Shown one piece after another: positions 1 through 7,344 of a stretch of 11,435 bases of DNA (position 1 is its first letter; the number at the start of each line of letters is the position of its first letter). Source of the stretch: GCA-2718815 sp963578105 (GTDB lineage Bacteria; Planctomycetota; Planctomycetia; Pirellulales; Pirellulaceae); assembly GCA_963578105.1 (NCBI GenBank), contig CAUZBP010000120.1, positions 1 through 11,435 of the forward strand. The letters run 5' to 3'. The notes beneath the pieces are model-generated. The model was not told the origin of the DNA. It was given only the letters and a program-made list of their open reading frames with translations, and did not search any database. The position numbers and the translations under genes are program-made.

Positions 1-110
1 CTCCGTATCCAGCTCCGAAGTGAGAGAAACCAACTCCGTGATGGAGAGGAGGCAACGACTTTCCAGGGACTCCAAGGAAAGTATTCTGGTTTGCCGATGC
101 CTTGAAGGAC

Positions 111-138
111 GCCCGGTTCGTGTCGAACCGGGCTTTCT
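111..138 (+). terminator. Probable intrinsic terminator (10-bp GC-rich hairpin)
   Basis: A perfect 10-bp inverted repeat (GCCCGGTTCG at 111-120, CGAACCGGGC at 124-133) is separated by a 3-base loop and followed on the plus strand by TTTCT. The reverse strand has no T-run after the stem, so the signal points to a plus-strand transcript entering from the left. The short U-tract is imperfect, but the stem is strong. The gene it would serve lies mostly or wholly outside the window; the first 105 bases are too short to identify its product. Confidence 0.65.
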
Positions 139-440
139 ACCCGAAGTTCGCTGCGACATATCCCTATTCCTTTTTATTGGTTGAGAAAACCAGGGAACGT
201 GATGTGAAGTAGAACCGAGTCGAACAAGGTAATTTGGAGATTGCTCAAAAAACAGGCCAAATGGGATCCGTGGTTGATTTTCGTTATCCTTTAGTTTATT
301 CGGGTGGTCGTGATCAAATCAAAATGATCGCATCTAGTTTTAACATGTCGGAAGCAAAAGTTAGAAATCTATTTCGGAAAAATGGTGGATGTTGCCTGAC
401 AATGACGGCTGGAACTTCCGGGTTCCATTGAACTTTCTGG

Positions 441-474
441 TCTCCCCTGGCGATCTGCGAAGATCGGCTGGAGA
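441..474. repeat. Two-part hairpin with a GCGA loop
   Basis: An outer stem TCTCC (441-445) pairs with GGAGA (470-474). An inner perfect 6-bp stem CGATCT (451-456) pairs with AGATCG (461-466) and closes a GCGA loop, which is a GNRA-type tetraloop if transcribed on the plus strand. It is followed on the plus strand by a run of A, so it is not an intrinsic terminator in that direction. It could be part of a structured RNA or simply chance structure in non-coding DNA. Confidence 0.3.
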
Positions 475-887
475 AAAAAACTCTTGTCACCAGGATCTTC
501 GGAGGCATGCCAGGGGTTGCCCATCACACCAATTTCACAAGTTTTCTCAACGATGGCTAGGCTGCTTGTGCGGAAAAAGTGTCTTGAGACGGGTTTGATT
601 GACTGAGCACCACCGACGGTACTCCTGACCGGCTGGATATGGAAAAATCGTGCTGGTTGTAAACGAGCAAAGGGCCGTACTTTGTGGCACGTACGATTCA
701 GGATACATGCCGGACTTCCAGGGAACTTGGCCTGGTGACAACCCTGTGTCGAACGACACGCAGTTTGTCTGTCCAGTTGTTTTACGCTGCTCGGATCTTT
801 TTCTTGCACGCGATTAAAAAAAAATCGGAAGAGGGGTTCGACGTGGTGCATTATTGCTACAACAGCAGCGTCAGGGATGAGCCGTGC

Positions 888-906
888 TTTCCGGAAGGTC
901 CGGAAA
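888..906. repeat. 8-bp hairpin downstream of the kinase gene
   Basis: TTTCCGGA (888-895) and TCCGGAAA (899-906) form a perfect inverted repeat around a 3-base loop. It lies about 95 bases past the kinase stop codon on the minus strand. No T-run follows directly in either direction. It could protect or end the kinase transcript, but it does not meet the usual rho-independent pattern. Confidence 0.3.
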
Positions 907-1001
907 ACCTGGACTGTACGGGGCCGGGATGTGCCGGTTTCAACGTCGAACTGGGTCGGGACTTCAGCCGGAAAATATTTGCCCGGCAGAAGAAGACGCG
1001 G

Positions 1002-3776
1002 TCATGTTCCGTCACCGGTGTCCGTCGCTGATTCTGCCTCCGTTGTGACGGGCTCTTCGTCCGGGCGTACGGCTTGGGACTCCCCCTCTAATGTTTCCTT
1101 CTCCTGGGCAAGGGACTCCTCGGCGGACTTCATCCATTGGAAGAAGCCGGGGTGGTTTTCCGTGTTGATGTTTTGTGCGGTGCGCAGGACCACGTCTTTT
1201 GATTTTTCCAGCCAGCGGGATTTTTCCGGCAAACTGGGTGTTACCCGAATCATGTTGATGGAATGACTCCACAATTTGCGCCACATTTCGTAATTGCCGG
1301 GGTCTTCCTGTAGTAGTTGTTCCACGATTGCGGCCGCCCTCAACAGTTCCTGCCTGGAGGTTTGATGTTCGTTGAGTGTGAACGCGATGTGGCTGAGCAT
1401 TTCATGACAGTGGGACTGTTGCCAGGATGAGGCCTTGGTGGTCTTGAGCAGTCGTTGGAGTGTTTCTCGCGATGACTGTCGCCACTGCCTGCCAATTTGG
1501 TGGTTGCCAAGGTGGTCCTGAAGCGCGGCCAGTTCCGAATTCATCTGCAGTGTTTCCTGGTCGTTCGGCCAGGCCTCAAGATATTCGTTGCCGAGTTGCC
1601 AGGCTGTTTTGTAATGTGACTCGGCGCGCTGTAATTGCTCCGACTCGGTCGCCGCCTGGCCGAGCAGGATGTGGGCGTTCTTAATGTGAGTGCAGGGATA
1701 GGTGGACTCCCAGTCTTCCCCGGTGGCGAGGCAGTTCGTCAGGTGGAGGCAGCCGATATGGCTGTTCCCGCCGGCGACTTCGAATTGGCCCAGGTAAAAT
1801 AATCTGGCCAACAGGTCATGTCGCAAATCAGAGTCCTCGGGATGCTCTGCCAGGAGTGCCTCTAAGATCGCGATGCATTTGCTGTAGAACTCGACCGCTT
1901 TTTGGTGGTCGGAGTCTTCGGCCACCTCCCCCATTTCACGGTAACCGTCCGCCAGAATTTGCTGCGATTCTTCATCCGCGGAATCCTTGTTAACGAGCCG
2001 CTGTCCGATGGCAATGGACTTTCTGAGGTGTTCTTCTGCCTGCGCGTTTTCTCCTGATTCTGTCAGGCACGCGCCCAAATTAACCAGTACTTCCGCCTTG
2101 AGCCGTTCGGTGGCGATGTTGTCGGGGGTGATGAGCAGAAGCTGCTCGGTGGCCCGGAGCGCCAGGCGCAGTTGGGAAATAGATTCGGAAAGATTTTCCA
2201 GGCCGTATAACGCCATCGCCAGGCGATTGCGTGCGACGGCCGAACTAAAATCAGCCATCTCCGAATTGTCCGCGGAACTGGCCACCTTGCGGAGACCGAC
2301 CAGGGCTGTGTTGAGAATGGAAAGCTGTGTCTGGTGCACGTCCATTCCACCGTCTTCGAGGTCATCATGAACTTCGAAGACGAGTTGTCTCAGTGTCTCC
2401 AGGGCCAGATTTCGCTGCTCGGCGGCAGCCTGTGCGTCTTCTTGCGCTTTCAGTCGGGCCTGACGAGCCTCCTGCTGGGTCGAAGCGAGTTGCACTGCAA
2501 AAAAGGTCGAGCCGATGGCAATGCCCAGCAGTAGCATGACGACGGCTGCAGCAAAACTTGCAACGCGCGGATTGCGGCGCACGGTTCGCCACATTTTTTC
2601 AGTCGGACCTGCTGCCCGGGCTTCGATCGATTCGCCGTCGAGAAACCGCTGCAAATCTTCCGCCAGTTCCACGGCGCTGGCATAGCGTCGGCCGACTTCT
2701 TTTGCCATGGTTTTCGCCACGATCGTCTCCATGTCGATGGCAACGTCGTCATTGAGTTCTCGAACTGGTCTGGGGTCTTCGTGGAGCACTTGGGTGAGGG
2801 TCATGCGGACGACGCCGCGGAACGGCAATTCGCCGGTCAGCATCTCGTACATGGTCACGCCAAGACTGTAAAGGTCGCTGCGACCATCCACCTCATGAGG
2901 ATTGATGACCTGCTCGGGGCTCATGTAAGCGGGCGTTCCGGCAATCATGCCTTCCATCGTCACGCGGGTCTGATTTTCGTCAAAGCGGGCCAGCCCGAAA
3001 TCGGTGACCTTGGCCCTGCCTGTTGCCGCTTCCAGCAAAATGTTCGAAGGCTTGACATCCCGGTGGACCAGTCCGACCTGGTGAGCCGCATCCAGGGCCA
3101 GGGCCACCTCGCGGGCAATCCGAGCGGTCTGCAATGGCGACAGAAAACGCACGCGTTGAAGACGTTCGTGCAGAGATTCGCCTTCAATCAGTTCGTAGAC
3201 AATGTGAGGGGTATCAGCGGTTTGCAAGGAGACGTCGTAGATTTGTACGATATGGTCGTGTTTCAGGCGGGCGGCCGCCCTCGCCTCCCGCTCGAGTCTC
3301 ACTCGTCCCTGCTGTGACTCCGCCGGGCGTTCGCGCAGAATTTTCAGGGCCACCGCCCTTTCCAGACGCTCGTCTGTCGCACGAAACAACCTGCCGCCGG
3401 CACCACTGCCGATTCGTTCGATCAGTCGGTAACGCCCGATTCGACCACCGCGCGGTGGCGCGGAATTCGGCTCGCCCCAACTCTCGAGTTCCGTTGGCGG
3501 ATTTTCCGGTGAGATACCTTCAATTTCAGCGGGTGGTTGTTCGCAAAGGTGACTCACCAGATTGTCCAGTGCAACACGTTCGCTGGTGGAAAAGGTGGCC
3601 ACTGCCTGGCCGGCCGGCGGTGTTTCCTGTCCCAATGTCAGGCGGTCGAGTTCTTTCTGGCAAGTGTTGCAGTGTTCAAAATGCTCGTTCAGCAACTGCA
3701 CCTGGGATTCACCGAGACTTCCTTCCAGCAGTTTTCTCAGGACGCTACCAGGAGGGCATTCACTTGTGTCGTTCAT
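1002..3776 (-). CDS. Zinc-finger / Ser-Thr protein kinase / TPR membrane protein
   Basis: This 924-residue protein is a Hanks-type serine/threonine kinase of planctomycete architecture. Near the N-terminus is a zinc-finger-like motif (Cys7, then His32-x3-Cys36-x2-Cys39) resembling those of anti-sigma factors. The kinase domain spans about residues 114-380: glycine loop GSGAGGRL (123-130), Lys145 in ALKIL, catalytic HRDVKPSN (238-245), DFG (259-261) and the TPAYMSPEQ activation-segment end (281-289). All the residues needed for catalysis appear present. One membrane segment follows (about 406-429), then an Ala/Gln/Glu-rich stretch likely to form a coiled coil (430-465) and TPR-like helical repeats (about 510-870), presumably on the far side of the membrane. 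The tail is acidic and Thr-rich. It starts 44 bases downstream of the ECF-type sigma gene on the same strand and is probably cotranscribed with it. I infer that it senses a signal through the TPR part and controls that sigma factor. No clear Shine-Dalgarno sequence is visible. Confidence 0.93.
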   Translation of the reverse strand: MNDTSECPPGSVLRKLLEGSLGESQVQLLNEHFEHCNTCQKELDRLTLGQETPPAGQAVATFSTSERVALDNLVSHLCEQPPAEIEGISPENPPTELESWGEPNSAPPRGGRIGRYRLIERIGSGAGGRLFRATDERLERAVALKILRERPAESQQGRVRLEREARAAARLKHDHIVQIYDVSLQTADTPHIVYELIEGESLHERLQRVRFLSPLQTARIAREVALALDAAHQVGLVHRDVKPSNILLEAATGRAKVTDFGLARFDENQTRVTMEGMIAGTPAYMSPEQVINPHEVDGRSDLYSLGVTMYEMLTGELPFRGVVRMTLTQVLHEDPRPVRELNDDVAIDMETIVAKTMAKEVGRRYASAVELAEDLQRFLDGESIEARAAGPTEKMWRTVRRNPRVASFAAAVVMLLLGIAIGSTFFAVQLASTQQEARQARLKAQEDAQAAAEQRNLALETLRQLVFEVHDDLEDGGMDVHQTQLSILNTALVGLRKVASSADNSEMADFSSAVARNRLAMALYGLENLSESISQLRLALRATEQLLLITPDNIATERLKAEVLVNLGACLTESGENAQAEEHLRKSIAIGQRLVNKDSADEESQQILADGYREMGEVAEDSDHQKAVEFYSKCIAILEALLAEHPEDSDLRHDLLARLFYLGQFEVAGGNSHIGCLHLTNCLATGEDWESTYPCTHIKNAHILLGQAATESEQLQRAESHYKTAWQLGNEYLEAWPNDQETLQMNSELAALQDHLGNHQIGRQWRQSSRETLQRLLKTTKASSWQQSHCHEMLSHIAFTLNEHQTSRQELLRAAAIVEQLLQEDPGNYEMWRKLWSHSINMIRVTPSLPEKSRWLEKSKDVVLRTAQNINTENHPGFFQWMKSAEESLAQEKETLEGESQAVRPDEEPVTTEAESATDTGDGT

Positions 3777-3820
3777 CGAAGTTCTTGTGTCAGGATGGTT
3801 GGCGTGCCGCTGTCCCGTGT

Positions 3821-4435
3821 TTAAAAATCCTCTAACCGGGTAATGGTTTCACGCAACATTTTCAACACACGACTTTTCGCTACATAGACTTCCGAGATTG
3901 GGATTTGCAGGTCGCGGGCGACCTGGGCGGCCGGACGTTCTTCGACGGTAGTCAGCTGATAGGCTTTCCAAGTGTGCGATTGGACCCGCAAAGCAACTTG
4001 CGTCTCTGCTTCCTGCAGGAGCTGCTGGCGGTGAGCCCCTTCGATGACCTCCTCCAGGGCCCTGACAGCCTCCGGGTCTTCGAGTGATTGCATTAACTGG
4101 ACCAGTCGCTCGTCACCACCGGGTCGTCCGTCACGTTGCCAGGTGCGGCCCAAATCACGGACCGCATTGGTGGTGATTGTTTTCAACCACCCTCGGAAGG
4201 TTCCCCGGGCCGGATCGTAGACGAAAGATTGCATTGCGCCGACCAGTTTCACAAGGACCTCCTGGGTGATGTCGGAGGCATCTGATTCCTGGAGATGAAA
4301 TCGTCGACACCACAAAAAAATCTTTGGGGCGTAACATTCTACGAATTCCTGCCACGCTTGCTGATCGCTCACGTCACGAACCCGTGTCAACAAGGTGTAG
4401 CTAGTTTGTGTATCTGAAACCGGGTTCGTCGACAT
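3821..4435 (-). CDS. ECF-type RNA polymerase sigma-70 family factor
   Basis: This 204-residue protein matches the compact ECF sigma factor layout. Region 2 lies at about residues 24-97, with the core-binding and -10 recognition segment around SDASDITQEVLVKLV (51-65) and the GTFRGWLKTITTNAVRD stretch (78-94). Region 4, with its helix-turn-helix, lies at about 155-197 (VARDLQIPISEVYVAKSRVLK, 172-192). Regions 1 and 3 of housekeeping sigma factors are absent. It would direct RNA polymerase to a dedicated promoter set. The kinase with an anti-sigma-like zinc finger follows 44 bases downstream, an arrangement known for planctomycete ECF groups linked to Ser/Thr kinases. No separate anti-sigma gene is visible, so the kinase is the best candidate regulator. 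The ATG at 4435 is chosen because the family N-terminus is short and in-frame region 2 begins about 24 residues later. The regulon cannot be read from this window. Confidence 0.93.
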   Translation of the reverse strand: MSTNPVSDTQTSYTLLTRVRDVSDQQAWQEFVECYAPKIFLWCRRFHLQESDASDITQEVLVKLVGAMQSFVYDPARGTFRGWLKTITTNAVRDLGRTWQRDGRPGGDERLVQLMQSLEDPEAVRALEEVIEGAHRQQLLQEAETQVALRVQSHTWKAYQLTTVEERPAAQVARDLQIPISEVYVAKSRVLKMLRETITRLEDF

Positions 4436-4543
4436 CAGGGCCTGTCCAATGTGAGTTGCGGGTCAACACCAATTTCAAAGGGAAATTTCGGGAGGCAACT
4501 ACAACGATAACTTACTAGATTTTCCCCGATTACGCCCGCTACT

Positions 4544-4573
4544 TTTGACCGGTGCAGAAAAACAACGGTCAAA
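4544..4573. repeat. Spaced inverted repeat upstream of the sigma gene
   Basis: TTTGACCG (4544-4551) and CGGTCAAA (4566-4573) form a perfect 8-bp inverted repeat with a 14-base, A-rich spacer. It sits about 110-140 bases upstream of the sigma start codon. The half-site spacing would suit a dimeric DNA-binding protein, and one half overlaps a TTGACC hexamer on the minus strand. Function is inferred from symmetry and position only. Confidence 0.35.
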
Positions 4574-4637
4574 TGGCTGAAAAATAGAAGGGCTGAACGT
4601 TCTGTGGTGATTGTAGACGGATAGAGGGCTTTTTTAA

Positions 4638-4651
4638 TGAAAACGGTTTCA
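4638..4651. promoter_or_regulatory. LacI-family operator-like palindrome
   Basis: TGAAAACGGTTTCA is a 14-base palindrome with a central CG, symmetrical at six of seven base pairs. It fits the general LacI/GalR-family operator pattern (TGWNANCGNTNWCA), the form recognised by CcpA-like and PurR-like proteins. It lies about 200 bases upstream of the sigma start and about 150 bases past the M81 stop. No LacI-type regulator is encoded in the window, so the match is by pattern alone and could be chance. Confidence 0.35.
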
Positions 4652-4800
4652 TCGCGTCTCCGCTGGAGCTGTCACGAAGAAACACTCGGCGTGTTCCTTA
4701 AACCGGTACGGCGTCCCGGAATAAATGGTCAGTAGGCGTTGCATGATGATATTTCAGTTGAGAGAACGCGTGAAGCACTTGCGTCCGTTTAGACGATCGA

Positions 4801-6297
4801 TCAATGCCGCTGAAATGTATCGGCAATCGGCACAAATTCAACATCCTGATCCAGTGGGAAAACCGGCCGTTGGCAAATCGTGTGTCCCAGGCTGGCCAGA
4901 TTGGCGCTGGTGGCACCCGGGGCGTCAACATTGATTAACTTCGTACACCAGTCGGCAAACATGTGCGGCTCGCAATGCGGGGATTTGACCACCACCGCAG
5001 CAAAATCACGAGGGTTTTGGCCGTTGGCATAAAACCAGGATCGATCGAAGAGACTCACCGGTCGTGTTCCCACGACGAGCGTCACAGGTTCTGCCTCCAA
5101 AACAGCCGTATCACCTGAATCCCAATGCCAGCCAAAGGACTCACTGCAGAATTTTCCATCGGAAAGTGAACGTATTTTGGTGGAAAGCTCGAGAGGCTGA
5201 TACCGTTTTGTATCGAGTGATCCGCCTACTTTTGTCTCAATGGTGGCTCCCACACCGGCGGCGAATGCTTGACGTACGGCCGCCGGATCCACCAGGGGTG
5301 CCAACAGGCGGCCGCTGTAGTTTTGTTCGACCCATTGACGAACAATCGCATTGCTGTCCCCCGAGGCGCCGGAACTGGTCGCATCGGCGGCGTCCATCAG
5401 TACGACTGTGCCTGACTTCACTTCGTCGGCTAATCGGGTGGCTTCTGCAAGGCTGGTCAAAGGAACGCGCATGGTGGGATGTTGTTCCCAGAATCGATTT
5501 GCCATTTGGATCGCGTGTTGCTTGGCCGCTGCCGGGTCGCCATCCATGACAACGACGGCGTTACTACGCAGTTGGGGGACATCCGTAAATGGATTTCCCC
5601 ACATGACGCCGGCAGCAAGCCCAGTGTCGTGAGATTCGATCTCTTGTGCCATACGGATGCAGTGACCCACTGCACCCGTTTCGGTGATCATTTCGTCACC
5701 GCGGGCCAAAACGGGTATTTTTACGCGAGCGGTCACGGGTCGGGTTTGGCCGGCAACGATTCGGGTAAGTAATCTGGCGGCTCGGGCTCCCGTTTCAAAG
5801 AAATCGATGTGCGGGTAAGTGTGGTAGATGACAACGGCATCACTGTGTGTCAGCATTCGATCGGTCAGGATACCATGTAAATCGAGTGATACGACAAAGG
5901 GTATATCCTCGCCCAGGATTTGCCGAGCTTGTTCCAGCAGATAGCCTTCCGGATCATTTTCATTCTCGGCTTGCATTGCCCCATGGAGTGAAAAATAGGC
6001 CCCATCGATGTTTTCCTGCTGTTGCAAGTTTCCCAGGAAATCATGACACAATTGGCCAAAGCTTTCAGCCGTCAGTATGCCGCCAGACGTGTTGGCGCTC
6101 ATGCCGACGGTCGGGACCAGCTCAAGATTGCTGTTGGGTTCGAAAATGCTGAGCGCTCCGCCGATCTCTTCCCCGACCTTACGATGGTAGTCCAGCATTG
6201 CCTGACCACGCACGACGCGAAAGTCGCTGTAATGGCTGGCAATCGGGTTGAATGTGGAAACTTCCTGCTTGCACTCAGCAAGAATCAATCGGGGCAT
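4801..6297 (-). CDS. M81 family metallopeptidase (MlrC-like)
   Basis: This 498-residue protein matches the M81 family, whose best-known member MlrC breaks down linearised microcystin peptides. Family landmarks in order are an N-terminal ECKQEVSTFNP (8-18), SLHGAM (103-108), SLDLHG (137-142), YPHIDFFETG (161-170), MDAADATSSGASGDS (301-315) and the C-terminal VDAPGATSANLASLGH (457-472). Asp139, His141 and His163 are the likely metal ligands by family analogy, with His105 nearby. Length is normal for the family. I chose the ATG at 6297 because the family begins almost directly with this segment; a GTG at 6345 would add 16 residues with no family match. No signal peptide is seen, so it is probably cytoplasmic. 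The sialidase-like gene lies 117 bases upstream on the same strand. The true substrate is unknown and is probably a small peptide or amide rather than microcystin. Confidence 0.9.
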   Translation of the reverse strand: MPRLILAECKQEVSTFNPIASHYSDFRVVRGQAMLDYHRKVGEEIGGALSIFEPNSNLELVPTVGMSANTSGGILTAESFGQLCHDFLGNLQQQENIDGAYFSLHGAMQAENENDPEGYLLEQARQILGEDIPFVVSLDLHGILTDRMLTHSDAVVIYHTYPHIDFFETGARAARLLTRIVAGQTRPVTARVKIPVLARGDEMITETGAVGHCIRMAQEIESHDTGLAAGVMWGNPFTDVPQLRSNAVVVMDGDPAAAKQHAIQMANRFWEQHPTMRVPLTSLAEATRLADEVKSGTVVLMDAADATSSGASGDSNAIVRQWVEQNYSGRLLAPLVDPAAVRQAFAAGVGATIETKVGGSLDTKRYQPLELSTKIRSLSDGKFCSESFGWHWDSGDTAVLEAEPVTLVVGTRPVSLFDRSWFYANGQNPRDFAAVVVKSPHCEPHMFADWCTKLINVDAPGATSANLASLGHTICQRPVFPLDQDVEFVPIADTFQRH

Positions 6298-6398
6298 TGT
6301 GAAATCCGGAAAAACACGGCCTATGAACTGGCAAAGGAACGCCACCTTCTATCATGCGACATGGACATTCACAACAACGGCGTTGGGAAGCCAAATAG

Positions 6399-6412
6399 AA
6401 AAACCGGGTTTT
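6399..6412 (-). terminator. Weak terminator-like hairpin after the sialidase-like gene
   Basis: Read on the minus strand, AAAAC and GTTTT form a 5-bp stem around CCG, starting just after the sialidase-like stop codon and running into a T-rich stretch (TTTTTCTATTT). The stem is short and AT-rich, so termination would be inefficient at best. If it works, it would partly separate this gene from the M81 gene downstream. Confidence 0.25.
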
Positions 6413-6414
6413 GC

Positions 6415-7182
6415 CTAACGCCGGCGATGGAGCAGGCAGGCCTGGATGGTGTTGGGGGTTCCCGTTTCTTTAATCAACGCTATGGCAGTGTTGTTATCGA
6501 CTACCTCAACGACTGTGTACCAGCCCCAGTCACTGCGCGGCTCGTCGGTAACCCAAAGTTTGTTGGCGTACCAACTGCGCCCGGCATCACTACTAAAGGC
6601 CAAACGTGGCGCACGGTGGTAACCGCATAGCAGGATGCTGCCGGGCAGTTCCACTACTGCGCCATGGGATCCGGTCAGGGTTTCAATGGGGCTTGTCCAG
6701 GTTTTGCCACCATCGGTGCTGTTGACACGGCAAAGACCGGTCCGTTCACCACGTGGCTCACCGGGGACGATGTTGTTGACTCGGTCCTCGGTTCGCATCA
6801 GGGCAACCAGCGAACCATCGGCAAGGGCGGCGAGGGTGGGCTCGCTAAAAATCATCTGGTTTTCAGGATTTCCCTGACCCAGAACCACAAACTCCCAGTT
6901 GTCACCATGGTCCGTGCTGCGCGCCACGCCGGCGCTAAGCCAGCCTGACTGAAGGTAGCCGGCCACCGGGATTAACAGCGTTCCATCGGTCAATTCCAAT
7001 GGACGGCCACCGGTCCAGACCCAACTTCGCTGGAGTGGACCGGTATCCACGCGTTTCCCCCGGGTCCACGTTTTTCCCTGGTCTTCGCTGTAGGCCAGTC
7101 GCAGCGGTTTTTCAGAAACGGCCATCAGCCGACCATCTCGACAGACTCCCAGTGTACTGTGGTCCAGGTTTTCGTTACGCAA
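6415..7182 (-). CDS. BNR-repeat sialidase-like protein, start uncertain, possibly 5'-truncated
   Basis: The 255 residues from the TTG at 7180-7182 form a sialidase-type beta-propeller. Four Asp boxes (S-x-D-x-G-x-x-W) occur at residues 32-39, 89-96, 155-162 and 197-204. SEPTLAALADGSLVALMR (113-130) resembles the family segment carrying a catalytic Glu and one Arg of the Arg triad. DWGWYTVVEV (218-227) resembles the last conserved block. Sialidases and related glycosidases release terminal sugars from glycans and are usually exported and about 350-400 residues long. This one is short and lacks a signal peptide, and no arginine block from the first blade is recognised. The frame stays open upstream to a TAA at 7324-7326 without any ATG or GTG; only CTG and TTG at 7180-7185 could start it, with no Shine-Dalgarno sequence. 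It may use a rare start or be a 5'-truncated remnant. Its upstream flank overlaps the divergent heme-protein promoter. Confidence 0.7.
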   Translation of the reverse strand: MRNENLDHSTLGVCRDGRLMAVSEKPLRLAYSEDQGKTWTRGKRVDTGPLQRSWVWTGGRPLELTDGTLLIPVAGYLQSGWLSAGVARSTDHGDNWEFVVLGQGNPENQMIFSEPTLAALADGSLVALMRTEDRVNNIVPGEPRGERTGLCRVNSTDGGKTWTSPIETLTGSHGAVVELPGSILLCGYHRAPRLAFSSDAGRSWYANKLWVTDEPRSDWGWYTVVEVVDNNTAIALIKETGTPNTIQACLLHRRR

Positions 7183-7314
7183 CAGATTTCTGTTGTTGGG
7201 TTTTATTTCTCCCGGAAGAATGTCGGCGCATGGCTGGCTGGACGAATTCGTGCCGTGAGTAAACCGGGTGGCGCGGGAGTTGTTATAGGAGTTGCGGTCA
7301 ACGCGCGGCTTCCT

Positions 7315-7344
7315 TTGACAGGTTTAATTCAGTCAAGTTATAAT
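7315..7344 (+). promoter_or_regulatory. Consensus sigma-70-type promoter for the heme protein gene
   Basis: TTGACA (7315-7320) and TATAAT (7339-7344) are both exact housekeeping consensus hexamers, 18 bases apart. Transcription would begin near 7351, leaving a leader of about 50 bases before the ATG at 7399. Two interleaved inverted repeats overlap it: TTGAC (7315-7319) with GTCAA (7332-7336), and TAATT (7325-7329) with AATTA (7342-7346). Each has 12 bases between its arms, so a repressor could bind over the promoter. No strong Shine-Dalgarno sequence precedes the ATG. Confidence 0.65.

Larger units (their letters stand above)
140..1001. other. Gene-poor region with no supportable coding sequence
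   Basis: Several short overlapping open frames occur on both strands. None has a recognisable domain, a consistent start signal or planctomycete-like protein composition, so I do not call any of them. Bases about 150-400 look more AT-rich than the flanks. The region holds three structure-forming elements: a two-part hairpin at 441-474, a palindrome GGCATGCC at 504-511, and an 8-bp hairpin at 888-906. There is also a run of nine A at 816-824, which would read as oligo-U in a transcript running leftward out of the kinase gene. It may be decayed former coding sequence, the 3' untranslated end of the kinase transcript, or both. Confidence 0.5.
4436..4800 (-). promoter_or_regulatory. Intergenic region upstream of the sigma/kinase pair
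   Basis: These 365 bases separate the M81 stop codon from the sigma start and should hold the sigma/kinase promoter and any M81 terminator. I see no confident gene. Two palindromic elements stand out and are listed separately: an inverted repeat at 4544-4573 and a LacI-type operator-like sequence at 4638-4651. A weak 5-bp hairpin (AACAC 4681-4685 with GTGTT 4691-4695) is the only terminator-like structure past the M81 gene. TTGACC hexamers occur twice on the minus strand, but neither has a convincing -10 partner. Confidence 0.45.

Noticed and set aside
1..105. Possible C-terminal end of a plus-strand gene (frames closing at 21-23 or 103-105)
   Set aside because: Too short to choose between frames or to recognise a family; kept only as context for the terminator.
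111..133. T-arm-like GGTTCG...CGAACC that might hint at a tRNA
   Set aside because: It is one continuous hairpin with a 3-base loop; no acceptor, D or anticodon arms are present.
369..851. 160-codon open frame on the minus strand
   Set aside because: No domain, no start signal, competing frames on both strands, and a composition rich in Pro, Ser, Arg and His typical of chance frames in GC-rich DNA.
684..1031. 115-codon open frame on the plus strand
   Set aside because: No recognisable family, and it overlaps the end of the well-supported kinase gene on the opposite strand.
4621..4652. Run of six T followed by a hairpin at 4637-4652 as a terminator
   Set aside because: The T-run precedes the stem on the plus strand, and on the minus strand the stem is followed by A, so the order is wrong for either direction.
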